Assembly (NCBI RefSeq): GCF_042643145.1
Contig: NZ_JBHRSA010000023.1
Location: forward strand, 1-9,103
Source of the DNA: Virgibacillus_O xinjiangensis
GTDB taxonomy: Bacteria > Bacillota > Bacilli > Bacillales > Amphibacillaceae
Direction of reading: 5' to 3'
DNA length: 9,103 bases
Part shown: positions 1-5,766 of the stretch, in pieces
Position numbering within the stretch: position 1 is the stretch's first letter
Layout of the letters: the number at the start of each line of letters is the position of its first letter
Translations under genes and position numbers: made by a program
Notes under the pieces: model-generated
The model's database searches: none
What the model was told of the DNA's origin: nothing
The model's input: the letters and a program-made list of their open reading frames with translations, nothing else

Positions 1-75
1 CTCCATATAAAACCAACTTGGTTTCCTTATCAGGGAGAGTGGATTACACAGACTTCTTGACACTACCGAGCTGTC

Positions 76-222
76 GCCCGAGTGAGCGGTAGCGCGGCCT
101 GAGTGGAGGTTGCTGTCGCCCGAGTGAGCGATTGCGCGGCCCGCGTGGCGGGAGCTGAGGCCCGAGTGAGCGTGAGCGCAGCCCGAGTGGCGGTTGCTGT
201 CGCCCGAGTGAACAGGTGCATG
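76..222 (+). repeat. Array A of 21/42-bp tandem repeat (GCCCGAGTG core)
   Basis: Seven half-units begin at 76, 97, 118, 139, 160, 181 and 202, exactly 21 bp apart. Each starts with GCCCGAGTG or a near variant (GCCTGAGTG, GCCCGCGTG) followed by 12 less conserved bases. Odd half-units continue with AGCGGTAGCGCG-like sequence and even ones with GAGGTTGCTGTC-like sequence, so the full unit is 42 bp. It fills the space upstream of the small membrane-protein gene at 341; what lies to its left is outside the window. The minus strand is open across it only because 42 is a multiple of three. Function is unknown. Confidence 0.9.
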
Positions 223-247
223 GCATAGCCTGATGGAATAGCTATGC
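223..247 (+). other. Short inverted repeat / hairpin between array A and the 341 gene
   Basis: GCATAGC at 223-229 is a perfect inverted match to GCTATGC at 241-247, with an 11-nt loop. No T-run follows, so it is not a convincing terminator. It could be a leader hairpin or an operator for the gene at 341. No good -35/-10 pair is visible between 230 and 320. A TATAAT at 318-323 is too close to the ribosome binding site to serve as this gene's promoter. Confidence 0.3.
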
Positions 248-340
248 TTAGAGAGTGATAGAAAAAGGTAACAACCCCAGATTATGAGGAACATAGCAAA
301 CATGAATGACAACAAATTATAATCAAAGGGAGAAAATGAA

Positions 341-604
341 GTGTTAAGTCTTTTATTCAGCGTACTAGGATTTTATCTATTAATTATATTGCTTATCTTG
401 ATATGGGATTGGCTTGTAGGCGCTGTAACAGTGCTGGCGGCAATTGTGGTCCTATTTGTAGCAAGTGCAATCGTCGTAGGGATTGTGCAAGGTGTGAAGG
501 AAGGGATAAAGGAAGAAATAAAAAATAAAAATGATGCAATCGAAGCAGTATTAGGTTTTGCAGTAATACTGGCCATTGTGGGGTTGCTGATTTGGTGGTT
601 GTAG
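341..604 (+). CDS. Small hydrophobic membrane protein, unrecognised (87 aa)
   Basis: An 87-residue integral membrane protein of unknown function. The start is GTG at 341, with AAAGGGAG at 325-332 eight bases upstream; the ATG at 336 runs straight into a stop. Three hydrophobic segments are visible: roughly residues 3-22, 25-49 and 66-86. A charged stretch between the second and third (VKEGIKEEIKNKND, about 52-65) should form an amphipathic cytoplasmic helix or loop. The protein ends with two tryptophans and a leucine at the membrane edge. The stop is 20 bases ahead of the next small membrane-protein gene, so the two probably share a transcript. I do not recognise a named family, and no catalytic motif is visible. 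Coding potential is supported by the ribosome binding site, the clean hydrophobic pattern and the tight spacing to the next gene. Confidence 0.75.
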   Translation: MLSLLFSVLGFYLLIILLILIWDWLVGAVTVLAAIVVLFVASAIVVGIVQGVKEGIKEEIKNKNDAIEAVLGFAVILAIVGLLIWWL

Positions 605-624
605 CGAATGAGAGGGGTGAATAC

Positions 625-813
625 ATGGGTAAAAATGAAGAGACTCCGGAAGAAAGAAGAGAAAGGTTGCGGCAACAGGAATTGAAGAAACCTTCGAGCA
701 GTATTCACGGAAGCAATCTTGCTGACTTGGTAGGCGGTTTAGGTTGGAAGGGGACCGGGATATTGGTTCTCGTATTGATAGCGGGTTTCATTGTTTATTC
801 TATCTATCGTTGA
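625..813 (+). CDS. Small single-pass membrane protein, probably DUF6366 family (62 aa)
   Basis: The preferred start is ATG at 625, preceded by GAGAGGGGTGA at 610-620. An upstream in-frame TTG at 592 would overlap the previous gene and has no ribosome binding site. The 62-residue product has a charged N-terminus (ETPEERRERLRQQELKK, residues 6-22), a linker SIHGSNLADLVGGLGWKGTG, and one membrane helix (about 43-61) ending in YSIYR. The pattern of an ETPEERRERLRQ start, a DLVGGLGWKGTG motif and a C-terminal helix matches, from memory, short Bacillus and Staphylococcus proteins filed under DUF6366, whose role is unknown. It lies 20 bases after the 341 gene and probably forms a two-gene operon with it. 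No terminator follows; array B starts 12 bases after the stop. Confidence 0.8.
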   Translation: MGKNEETPEERRERLRQQELKKPSSSIHGSNLADLVGGLGWKGTGILVLVLIAGFIVYSIYR

Positions 814-825
814 TGGTGATTGGGG

Positions 826-1031
826 GCAGGAGTGGAGGTTGCTGCCGCCCGAGTGAGCGGTAGCGCGGCCTGAGTGGAGGTTGCTGGTGCCCGAGTGAGC
901 GGTAGCGCGGCCTGAGTGAAGGTTGCTGTCGCCCGAGTGAGCAGGTGCGAAGCCCGAGAGTCAGGAGCAGAGGCCCGAGTACAGTGGTCCGCGGCCCGAG
1001 CCGGGAGTGCTTTCGCCCGACTAAAGCAGGT
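826..1031 (+). repeat. Array B of 21/42-bp tandem repeat
   Basis: Ten half-units begin at 826, 847, 868, 889, 910, 931, 952, 973, 994 and 1015, all exactly 21 bp apart. The inner copies are close to consensus (847, 868, 889, 910, 931). The outer ones are degenerate (826 reads GCAGGAGTGG; 994 reads GCCCGAGCCG), as expected for an array decaying from its edges. It lies between the 3' end of the gene at 625 and the 3' side of the minus-strand region, so it separates convergent transcription units. Confidence 0.92.
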
Positions 1032-1050
1032 GAGGAGAATACATTGGATT

Positions 1051-1351
1051 CTACAAAAGAGAAAGACGATAGAAAATGGGAGTATGTAAAGAAATGACGT
1101 CCACAGCTATGGATGAAAGAGCTTCGCGAAGGGGCAGCGTCGTTTTCGATTTCGACAATGGGACATCCATACGCTGCCCGTCCGGGAGTTTCATCATACG
1201 ATTGTGCTGCATTTCGATAGAGCCGTGCTCATGGCGGGTGGTACAGGTGATAGCGGGATTGCAGGCATAGCATAGGGACCGGGAGCGGTAGCTGGCCCTT
1301 CTTCATCTGATCCACAATCGACGGTGTCCAGATCGACTGCTTATCCCACAT
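1051..1351 (-). pseudogene. Small gene with probable frameshift, Cys-containing, unrecognised
   Basis: Four bases after the stop of the minus-strand gene at 1356-1745 there is an ATG (1351-1349) with a near-perfect AAGGAGGTG seven bases ahead, strong evidence for a real cistron start. The frame begins MWDKQSIWTPSIVDQMKKG and stays open for 40 codons to a TGA at 1231-1229. Around 1271-1278 the frame offset by one takes over with protein-like sequence containing CYACNPAITC, then HEHGSIEMQHNRMMKLPDG, open to a TAG at 1053-1051. Joining the two gives about 100 residues with a possible metal-binding Cys cluster. Losing about five bases, or gaining one, would explain the break. It may instead be a genuine 40-residue protein or a sequencing error. 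I do not recognise the product. A plus-strand frame at 1076-1270 covers the same DNA but has no ribosome binding site. Confidence 0.4.
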
Positions 1352-1355
1352 ATCC

Positions 1356-1745
1356 CTACACCTCCTTCACGGTAATCGCCGGAGAATACTTGGATATCTT
1401 GCACCCATCCAGATCCCGCTCGTTCAACAGTCCGAGCTCGACAGCGGCGTTGATTTTGTCGCCGTCCGGCTTCTTAACCACTTTAATCAGATCCTCCATA
1501 TTCAATTCCTCGAGGCGCGAGATGGTCGCGTCATCCACAAATCTATCCGAGCGGCGGACTTGCCGCTGTAATTTGAAATTTCCTTCGATCAATTCTCCTT
1601 TTACATTCGTTCCAACCTGCTCATCAAAATAGGCATGAAAATCTTCCTTGAGCTGGTTCATTTCTTGATCGATTTCCTTGCGACGACGATGCAGCTCATG
1701 AAAACGAGCCAGCATGTCCTCGGTGATCGTCCTCGTCTTTGTCAT
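1356..1745 (-). CDS. Conserved-looking hypothetical protein with N-terminal coiled coil (129 aa)
   Basis: A 129-residue soluble, highly charged protein that I do not recognise. The ATG at 1745 follows a strong GAGGGAGGGG ribosome binding site (1759-1750). Residues about 9-40 (LARFHELHRRRKEIDQEMNQ onward) form a likely coiled coil or long helix. The middle (about 50-68) is basic, with QRQVRRSDRF. The C-terminal half contains short helices (SRLEELNMEDLIKVVKK, and NAAVELGLLNERDLDGC with a single Cys). There is no signal peptide or membrane segment. Size and charge pattern would suit a small nucleic-acid-associated or phage-derived protein, but that is only an impression. It is the intact member of a minus-strand cluster: a frameshifted remnant ends 69 bases upstream, and a second cistron starts 4 bases downstream. 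A TATAAA at 1791-1786 could be part of its promoter, but no well-spaced -35 is visible. Confidence 0.75.
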   Translation of the reverse strand: MTKTRTITEDMLARFHELHRRRKEIDQEMNQLKEDFHAYFDEQVGTNVKGELIEGNFKLQRQVRRSDRFVDDATISRLEELNMEDLIKVVKKPDGDKINAAVELGLLNERDLDGCKISKYSPAITVKEV

Positions 1746-1814
1746 TGAACCCCTCCCTCAATGGCTTGTTGCTTTATTCTATTTATATCGGACAGGGATT
1801 ATGACGGAAACAAC

Positions 1815-1995
1815 TTATTTCTTTGGATGGACAATCAATTCAATGGGATGACGTTCAAAAGTCCTTAATTTTATGCGGCAATTCCAGATAAATCTTCCCC
1901 TGGGTCAAAAGGTGCACACGCGTATGAATAGGTGCCATTCCGCCATTTATTGGCAATAATTCCTGCGTTTCGACAGGATATACAGACAAAAAGTA
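1815..1995 (-). pseudogene. Possible remnant of a small minus-strand gene (frameshifted)
   Basis: Between an in-frame TGA (1998-1996) and another (1857-1855) the minus strand is open for 46 codons with protein-like sequence, including ETQELLPINGG, APIHTRVHLL and GKIYLELPHKIKDF. Just before the stop, the frame offset by one continues as TFERHPIELIVHPKK and ends at TAA (1817-1815). Together they read like one small protein of about 60 residues broken by a one-base shift. There is no convincing start codon with a ribosome binding site, so it is either a 5'-truncated relic or chance. I could not assign a family; a weak resemblance to the start of ComK-type proteins was considered but is too vague to use. 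Confidence 0.3.
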
Positions 1996-2018
1996 TCAGG
2001 AATTTAGGTGGAAAAAAT

Positions 2019-2072
2019 TTCAAATTATCTTAATATGAGCTTAACTTTCTATTAATCTCTTTTCTTTATACT
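2019..2072 (+). promoter_or_regulatory. PhoP box (four direct repeats) and -10 of the alkaline phosphatase promoter
   Basis: Four hexamers lie at an exact 11-bp period: TTCAAA (2019-2024), TTAATA (2030-2035), TTAACT (2041-2046) and TTAATC (2052-2057), each separated by 5 bp. This matches the Bacillus PhoP recognition pattern, TT(A/C/T)A(C/T)A direct repeats spaced about 5 bp. A -10-like TATACT sits at 2067-2072 with no good -35, as expected for an activator-dependent promoter. With transcription starting near 2079, the box would span about -60 to -22, the standard position at PhoP-activated B. subtilis promoters. It implies induction by phosphate starvation through PhoPR. Confidence 0.8.
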
Positions 2073-2104
2073 TGGTTTGTATCACATTTGAGAGGAGAGA
2101 TTTC

Positions 2105-3529
2105 ATGATTAAAAAGATAGGGATCGCCGCACTGAGTGCCGGCTTACTATTTTCAGCGGCTGCAGGTGCAGGCGCACATCCTGGAAACGGGAATGGAAAA
2201 GGAAACGCACCCGAGTGGGCTGGACAGCCTGGAGGGCCTTGGAGTGTAAAGGACGATGAGAGAGGTAACAGCGATGATGAGAGAGGCAATTCGGAGCAAG
2301 AGGTGGAAAATGTCATCTACATGATTCCGGATGGATTCAATACGGACTATGCAGCCAATTATCGTATGTATAAAGGAGAGGAAGCGGTCTGGGACGACCT
2401 GCTGAAAGGCATGTTCACTACATATTCTGCTGACTCCAATATCACGGATTCAGCAGCGGCCGGCACCGCCATGGCAACCGGCGTGAAGACGAATAACGGA
2501 ACCATCGGACTGGACACGGATGGCAATGAAGTTCAGACCATCCTGGAATACTTGAAGGAAGAAGAGGATAAATCAGCAGGGCTTGTCGCTACATCAACCA
2601 TCACCCATGCGACCCCAGCCTCTTTTGCCGCACATAATATAGACCGCAACAATGAAACAGAAATTGCCGCAGATCTGTTGGAAAATGAAGTAGACGTCCT
2701 GCTAGGCGGCGGAAAAAATAACTTCCTGCCTGAATCTGAGGGAGGAAACCAGCCAGAAGCAAATCTCTTGGAACAAGCAGCAGAGCAAAACTATCAATTC
2801 GTGGAAACTCCTGAAGCATTGAGTGAAGCGGATGTAGACGTGGAAGAAGGAGAAAAACTGCTGGGACTGTTTGCTGACGGCGCCCTTTCCCCAGAAGTGC
2901 TGCGTGATGAGGCAGAAGAGCCAAGCTTGGCAGAAATGACCGAAACAGCGATCAGCACCCTGGAAGAAGATGAGGACGGATTCTTCCTGATGGTGGAAGG
3001 CAGCCAGATCGACTGGGCCGGCCATGCGAACGACGCTGGATGGGCAATGACAGACGTTGAAGCATTTGAACAAGCAGTAGAAGAAGCCGTTGAATTCGCA
3101 GAAGAAGATGGCGAGACACTAGTCGTCGTTGCCGGTGACCATGAAACAGGCGGCATGACCGTCGGTGCCAACGGATCCGCAACAGCAGATCCTGACGTCC
3201 TGCGCGGCATCACAGCAACTGGCGAGTCCATGGCTTCCCAGCTGAATGAGGAACGCAGCAATGTCGCCGACGTGCTGAACGAGCATACCGGATTCGACCT
3301 GACTGATGAGGAAATCCAGTTCATCCAAGAAGCGGATGACGCAGCCACTGCCATCAACAAAGTGGTCAGCGACCGCGCCAATATCGGCTGGACAAGCACC
3401 AACCACACCGGCGTAGATATTCAAGTATACGCATACGGCCCGGGAGCCGATGAGTTCTCTGGCTACCATGACAACACCGACCTGCCGAAGATTATTGGTG
3501 ACGTGTTGGTTGTCGAGTTTGGTGAGTGA
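2105..3529 (+). CDS. phoA: Secreted alkaline phosphatase, PhoA/PhoB type
   Basis: Hydrolyses phosphate monoesters outside the cell to release inorganic phosphate. I start at ATG 2105, seven bases after AGAGGAG; an upstream TTG at 2072 lies inside the -10 element and is not credible. The product is 474 residues. Residues 1-24 form a signal peptide (basic start, hydrophobic core, AGA before HPG). A Gly/Asn-rich then acidic linker (about 25-68) precedes the catalytic domain. Family motifs seen: metal ligand Asp76 in IPDG; nucleophile Ser116 in TDSAAAGTA; THATPA at 167-172; Glu298, Asp303 and His307 in VEGSQIDWAGHAND; Asp345-His346 in AGDHETGG; His434 in NHTGVDIQ. These correspond to the two-zinc plus magnesium site of the E. 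coli enzyme, with the Trp-containing IDWAGH version typical of Bacillus. The PhoP box upstream indicates phosphate-starvation control. The protein is unusually rich in Glu and Asp. Whether it is the orthologue of B. subtilis phoA or phoB cannot be decided here. Confidence 0.95.
   Translation: MIKKIGIAALSAGLLFSAAAGAGAHPGNGNGKGNAPEWAGQPGGPWSVKDDERGNSDDERGNSEQEVENVIYMIPDGFNTDYAANYRMYKGEEAVWDDLLKGMFTTYSADSNITDSAAAGTAMATGVKTNNGTIGLDTDGNEVQTILEYLKEEEDKSAGLVATSTITHATPASFAAHNIDRNNETEIAADLLENEVDVLLGGGKNNFLPESEGGNQPEANLLEQAAEQNYQFVETPEALSEADVDVEEGEKLLGLFADGALSPEVLRDEAEEPSLAEMTETAISTLEEDEDGFFLMVEGSQIDWAGHANDAGWAMTDVEAFEQAVEEAVEFAEEDGETLVVVAGDHETGGMTVGANGSATADPDVLRGITATGESMASQLNEERSNVADVLNEHTGFDLTDEEIQFIQEADDAATAINKVVSDRANIGWTSTNHTGVDIQVYAYGPGADEFSGYHDNTDLPKIIGDVLVVEFGE
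2252..2293 (+). repeat. 21-bp in-frame tandem duplication in the phosphatase linker
   Basis: Two adjacent 21-base copies (2252-2272 and 2273-2293) each encode DDERGNS, residues 50-63 of the phosphatase. The copies differ at a few bases, mostly third positions, so the duplication is not brand new. It lies in the disordered linker between signal peptide and catalytic domain, where length change should be tolerated. Confidence 0.8.
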
Positions 3530-3565
3530 TTTTTGAGGGAGTAGGTTGATGTGGCTGAGGCTGTC

Positions 3566-3804
3566 GCCCGAGTGAGCAGGGCGCGGCCCGAGTGGAGGTT
3601 GCTGACGCCTGAGTGAGCGGGTACGTGGCCCGAGTGGCGGGTGCTGTCGCCTGAGCGAGCAGGTACGCGGCCCGAGTGGCAGGAGCTGACGCCTGAGTGA
3701 GCGGGTATGTGGCCTGAGTGGCGGGTGCTATCGCCTGAGTAAGCGGGTACGTGGCCCGAGTGGCGGGAGCTGTCGCCTGAGCGAGCAGGTACGCGGCCCG
3801 AGTG
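3566..3804 (+). repeat. Array C of 21/42-bp tandem repeat
   Basis: Twelve half-units begin at 3566, 3586, 3607, 3628, 3649, 3670, 3691, 3712, 3733, 3754, 3775 and 3796, all 21 bp apart except one 20-bp step. It is the longest array here. Half-units alternate between GCCTGAGTGAGCGGG-type and GCCCGAGTGGCGGG-type sequence. It starts 36 bases after the phosphatase stop, and no intrinsic terminator comes before it, so it is probably transcribed as part of the phosphatase 3' untranslated region. A minus-strand open frame (3840-3463) across it is a repetitive artefact with a 14-residue period. Confidence 0.93.
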
Positions 3805-3864
3805 TTGCACTCCCTCCTCCTCCAACAGAATTTTTATCAAAAGCTTTTTATAAACCTTCCTGTA

Positions 3865-3899
3865 GATGGGGATGGACTAAGTCCATTCTCATCTTTTTT
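3865..3899 (+). terminator. Intrinsic terminator, probably for the phosphatase transcript
   Basis: A 13-bp stem, GATGGGGATGGAC (3865-3877) with GTCCATTCTCATC (3881-3893), contains two G-U pairs and a 3-nt loop, followed by six T at 3894-3899. It points rightward and lies about 335 bases past the phosphatase stop, beyond array C. From here to the NERD gene at 4074 I see only AT-rich sequence. A TATAAA at 4039-4044 lacks a well-placed -35, so that gene's promoter is undefined. Confidence 0.8.
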
Positions 3900-4073
3900 C
3901 TCAAGGATCTACTTTTCTATTTTTACTAGACCTATGAGTGCCATTTGGAAATTTCCCCTATGGAGAAAAGTTAATTATCCAGCTACTCTACGGACTGAAA
4001 AGCCTATTTTACACTTTTTCCTTTCTATCAAACTCTCTATAAAATAGAAGTAAAATGGAAAGGTGGCAGGTAT

Positions 4074-5018
4074 ATGCTGATTAAAAGACGGACTAAACCC
4101 CTGCTGTTGAAGAAGCATGAGGCATTGATTCCGAGGCTGCAGCGAAACTTCCCAAGGTTCGACGAAATAGAATATGATTATCATAAGTACAGAAAGGGAT
4201 ATGAGGGGGAGCGGCAGGTCGATTATTATTTGGAAATTGTGTCGGATGACTATACGATTCTGCAGGATGTGTGTTTGCAGTTGCGGGGCAAGACATTCCA
4301 GATGGATAACCTCGTGATCACCCCGAATGGCATCTACATCATTGAAGTGAAAAATTATGAAGGAACGATCATCTTTGATACCGCCTTGAATCAGTTCACC
4401 CGTGATGATGGTGAGGCGGAAGCCGTTTTCGGACACCCGGTAACACAAGCGGAAATCCAGAAAATGAATCTCCAAAATTGGATCCTCGACAAGAAACTCC
4501 CCAATCTTCCCATCCATTATTTCATTGCCATTAGCAACCCTGCCACGATGATCAAAATGAAAGGGGAGGCCTCGGAAATCTCCCATGTAGTCACCCATGC
4601 GGCGGGCATTCCAGTCAAAATTGTGGAGATGGACAAGCGGCTGGCTCAGTCCAAGCTAAAGGAACATCGCAGACTCGGCAACCTGATTCTGAAGGAATGC
4701 AGGGAATATGACCAGGACATCATGCAAAAACATCAACTCACCGAGCGGGCGCTCTTGCCGGGTGTAGCCTGTCCGGAGTGCGGGCAATTGGGAATGAAGC
4801 GGATATATAACAATTGGGCGTGCACAAAATGTAAGCATACATCGCGACAGGCGCACGTACAGGCGATGGAAGATTACAGGCTGCTGATAGGCCAACGGAT
4901 GAGGAATGCACACTGCCGGCACTGGTTGCAGTTGAATTCCAAAAACATCGCCACCAAGCTGATGAGGGAGTATGGAATGGAATATAGAAAGGAACAACGG
5001 TGTTGGTATAAGAAATAG
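4074..5018 (+). CDS. NERD domain (nuclease-related) protein with C-terminal zinc ribbon
   Basis: A 314-residue predicted cytoplasmic protein. ATG 4074 follows AAAGGTGG at about 4059-4066. Residues about 41-160 form a NERD domain, a relative of the PD-(D/E)xK nuclease fold. Visible conserved positions are KGYEGE (Gly45, Glu46), Asp78 in QMDNLVI, and Glu91/Lys93 in IIEVKNY, so the catalytic-type residues all appear present. Residues 233-253 hold a four-cysteine zinc ribbon (CPEC at 233-236 and CTKC at 250-253), followed by a basic C-terminal segment likely to contact nucleic acid. NERD proteins are common in Bacillus, often with such C-terminal modules. The family is inferred to process or bind DNA, but no cellular role is established that I can name. 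It is monocistronic: a terminator lies upstream at 3865-3899 and another follows 5 bases after the stop. Confidence 0.88.
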   Translation: MLIKRRTKPLLLKKHEALIPRLQRNFPRFDEIEYDYHKYRKGYEGERQVDYYLEIVSDDYTILQDVCLQLRGKTFQMDNLVITPNGIYIIEVKNYEGTIIFDTALNQFTRDDGEAEAVFGHPVTQAEIQKMNLQNWILDKKLPNLPIHYFIAISNPATMIKMKGEASEISHVVTHAAGIPVKIVEMDKRLAQSKLKEHRRLGNLILKECREYDQDIMQKHQLTERALLPGVACPECGQLGMKRIYNNWACTKCKHTSRQAHVQAMEDYRLLIGQRMRNAHCRHWLQLNSKNIATKLMREYGMEYRKEQRCWYKK

Positions 5019-5023
5019 TATTG

Positions 5024-5055
5024 GGGTTTTCTGCGGATGCAGAAAACCCTTATTT
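5024..5055 (+). terminator. Intrinsic terminator of the NERD gene
   Basis: GGGTTTTCTGC (5024-5034) pairs perfectly with GCAGAAAACCC (5039-5049) across a GGAT loop, followed by TTATTTAATT. The 11-bp stem starts 5 bases after the NERD stop codon. The T-tract is interrupted by one A, so strength may be moderate. The sequence is nearly symmetrical. Confidence 0.8.
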
Positions 5056-5095
5056 AATTGGTCTGTATAAAATATGGGTTAAAGGGGGGGGGTTG

Positions 5096-5262
5096 TAGTC
5101 GGGCTGCGGTCTTCTTAACTCGGTCGCCAGCATATTCCACTCAGGCCACATGCACCTCACTCGGGCGCCAGCAAGCTTCACTCAGGCCCCATGCCATCTC
5201 ACTCGGGCGTCGACCATCGACCGCCCACCCGGGCCGCGACCATCTCAACTCGGTCGCCCATC
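5096..5262 (-). repeat. Array D of the 21/42-bp tandem repeat, inverted orientation
   Basis: Here the plus strand shows the complement of the core (CACTCGGGC, CACTCAGGC). Core ends fall at 5104, 5125, 5146, 5166, 5187, 5208, 5234 and 5255: steps of 21, 21, 20, 21, 21, 26 and 21. It is the most diverged array; several copies read ACTCGGTC. It lies after the NERD terminator and about 55 bases upstream of the likely lia promoter region. A plus-strand open frame across it (5058-5318) has no ribosome binding site and is not a gene. Confidence 0.88.
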
Positions 5263-5313
5263 ACCGCATCCCCTCCCCCAATCCCCATCTAAGCCTCCAG
5301 ACCTACTCAAAGA

Positions 5314-5354
5314 TATAACCTAGGCTCATTACCGCATCTCCGCTTTCCCGGTAA
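5314..5354 (+). promoter_or_regulatory. Candidate lia operon promoter (-10) and leader inverted repeat
   Basis: TATAAC at 5314-5319 is the best -10 candidate before the liaI-like gene; no clear -35 is present, as would suit activation by LiaR. A perfect inverted repeat, TTACCG (5329-5334) and CGGTAA (5349-5354), has centres 20 bp apart. It could be an operator on one DNA face, or a 5' hairpin near the start of the transcript. No confident LiaR box could be identified by eye. Placement of the promoter is tentative. Confidence 0.3.
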
Positions 5355-5388
5355 GATGGAATCAAGATAGAGAAAGGAGGCGGAAGGC

Positions 5389-5742
5389 ATGAGGAAATTT
5401 GTATTGTTTGTCGGCGGGCTGGTCGCTTTGCTCGTGTTATTGGCCAATCTGGGGCCGATGGTATTGCTGGCAGTGAGCGGCTGGCTGCTGTATGTGGTGT
5501 TCAAGAAGTTTGTGAAGAGTGATTCGACGGCGGCGAAGGTCGGTTGGGTGATCATCGGCTTGATCGTTCTGAGTATCGTATTTTCCAATATTTACGCGGT
5601 GATTGGTGTGGCAGCGGCTTATGCGCTGTACTGGATCTACCAGAACTGGAACAAGGATGACAGTGACCCGGTGGTCGATGTTATGGACAGTGATGACCCG
5701 TTTACCAATTTCGAGCGCCAGTGGGCCGAAATCAATAATTAA
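5389..5742 (+). CDS. liaI: LiaI-like small membrane protein of the lia operon
   Basis: A 117-residue membrane protein at the head of the lia operon. ATG 5389 has AAAGGAGG eight bases upstream. Four short hydrophobic stretches are seen (about 4-20, 22-38, 50-66 and 69-86), followed by an acidic cytoplasmic tail ending DDPFTNFERQWAEINN. In B. subtilis the equivalent LiaI is a small membrane protein that recruits LiaH to the membrane under envelope stress. Size, hydrophobic pattern, the acidic tail with an F-x(n)-W motif, and position directly before liaH (24-base gap) all fit. The sequence looks closer to the Listeria Lmo0954-type protein than to B. subtilis LiaI, so the symbol rests mainly on context. 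Expression is expected to be induced by LiaR along with liaH. Confidence 0.75.
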   Translation: MRKFVLFVGGLVALLVLLANLGPMVLLAVSGWLLYVVFKKFVKSDSTAAKVGWVIIGLIVLSIVFSNIYAVIGVAAAYALYWIYQNWNKDDSDPVVDVMDSDDPFTNFERQWAEINN

Positions 5743-5766
5743 TCACAACTAAAGGAGAGATTGCGA

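Noticed and set aside
44..226. Minus-strand open frame across array A
   Set aside because: Translation of the tandem repeat only (SLGRQQPPLR-type periodicity); no ribosome binding site.
826..1031. REP/RAYT-type palindromic element
   Set aside because: The core GCCCGAGTG and its flanks do not form an inverted repeat, and no transposase gene is present in the window.
1076..1270. Plus-strand frame of 64 codons beginning ATG 1076
   Set aside because: No ribosome binding site, and the minus strand has a far better start signal over the same DNA.
2601..3469. Several long minus-strand frames inside the phosphatase gene
   Set aside because: They are shadows of a gene confirmed by catalytic motifs, with low-complexity Ser/Ala-rich translations.
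3566..3804. CRISPR array
   Set aside because: Repeat units are contiguous, with no unique spacers, no cas genes nearby, and a 21-bp period too short for repeat plus spacer.
3463..3840. Minus-strand open frame of 125 codons with a 14-residue repeat (HSGRVPARSGD-like)
   Set aside because: It is array C read backwards: a 42-bp period gives an endlessly open 14-codon frame. There is no ribosome binding site, it overlaps the phosphatase gene, and its ends are not repeat-related.
3802..4047. Plus-strand frame of 81 codons starting at the end of array C
   Set aside because: No ribosome binding site, spans a strong terminator, and the composition is AT-rich noncoding.
5058..5318. Plus-strand open frame across array D
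   Set aside because: No ribosome binding site, starts inside non-coding sequence after a terminator, and is composed of repeat translation.
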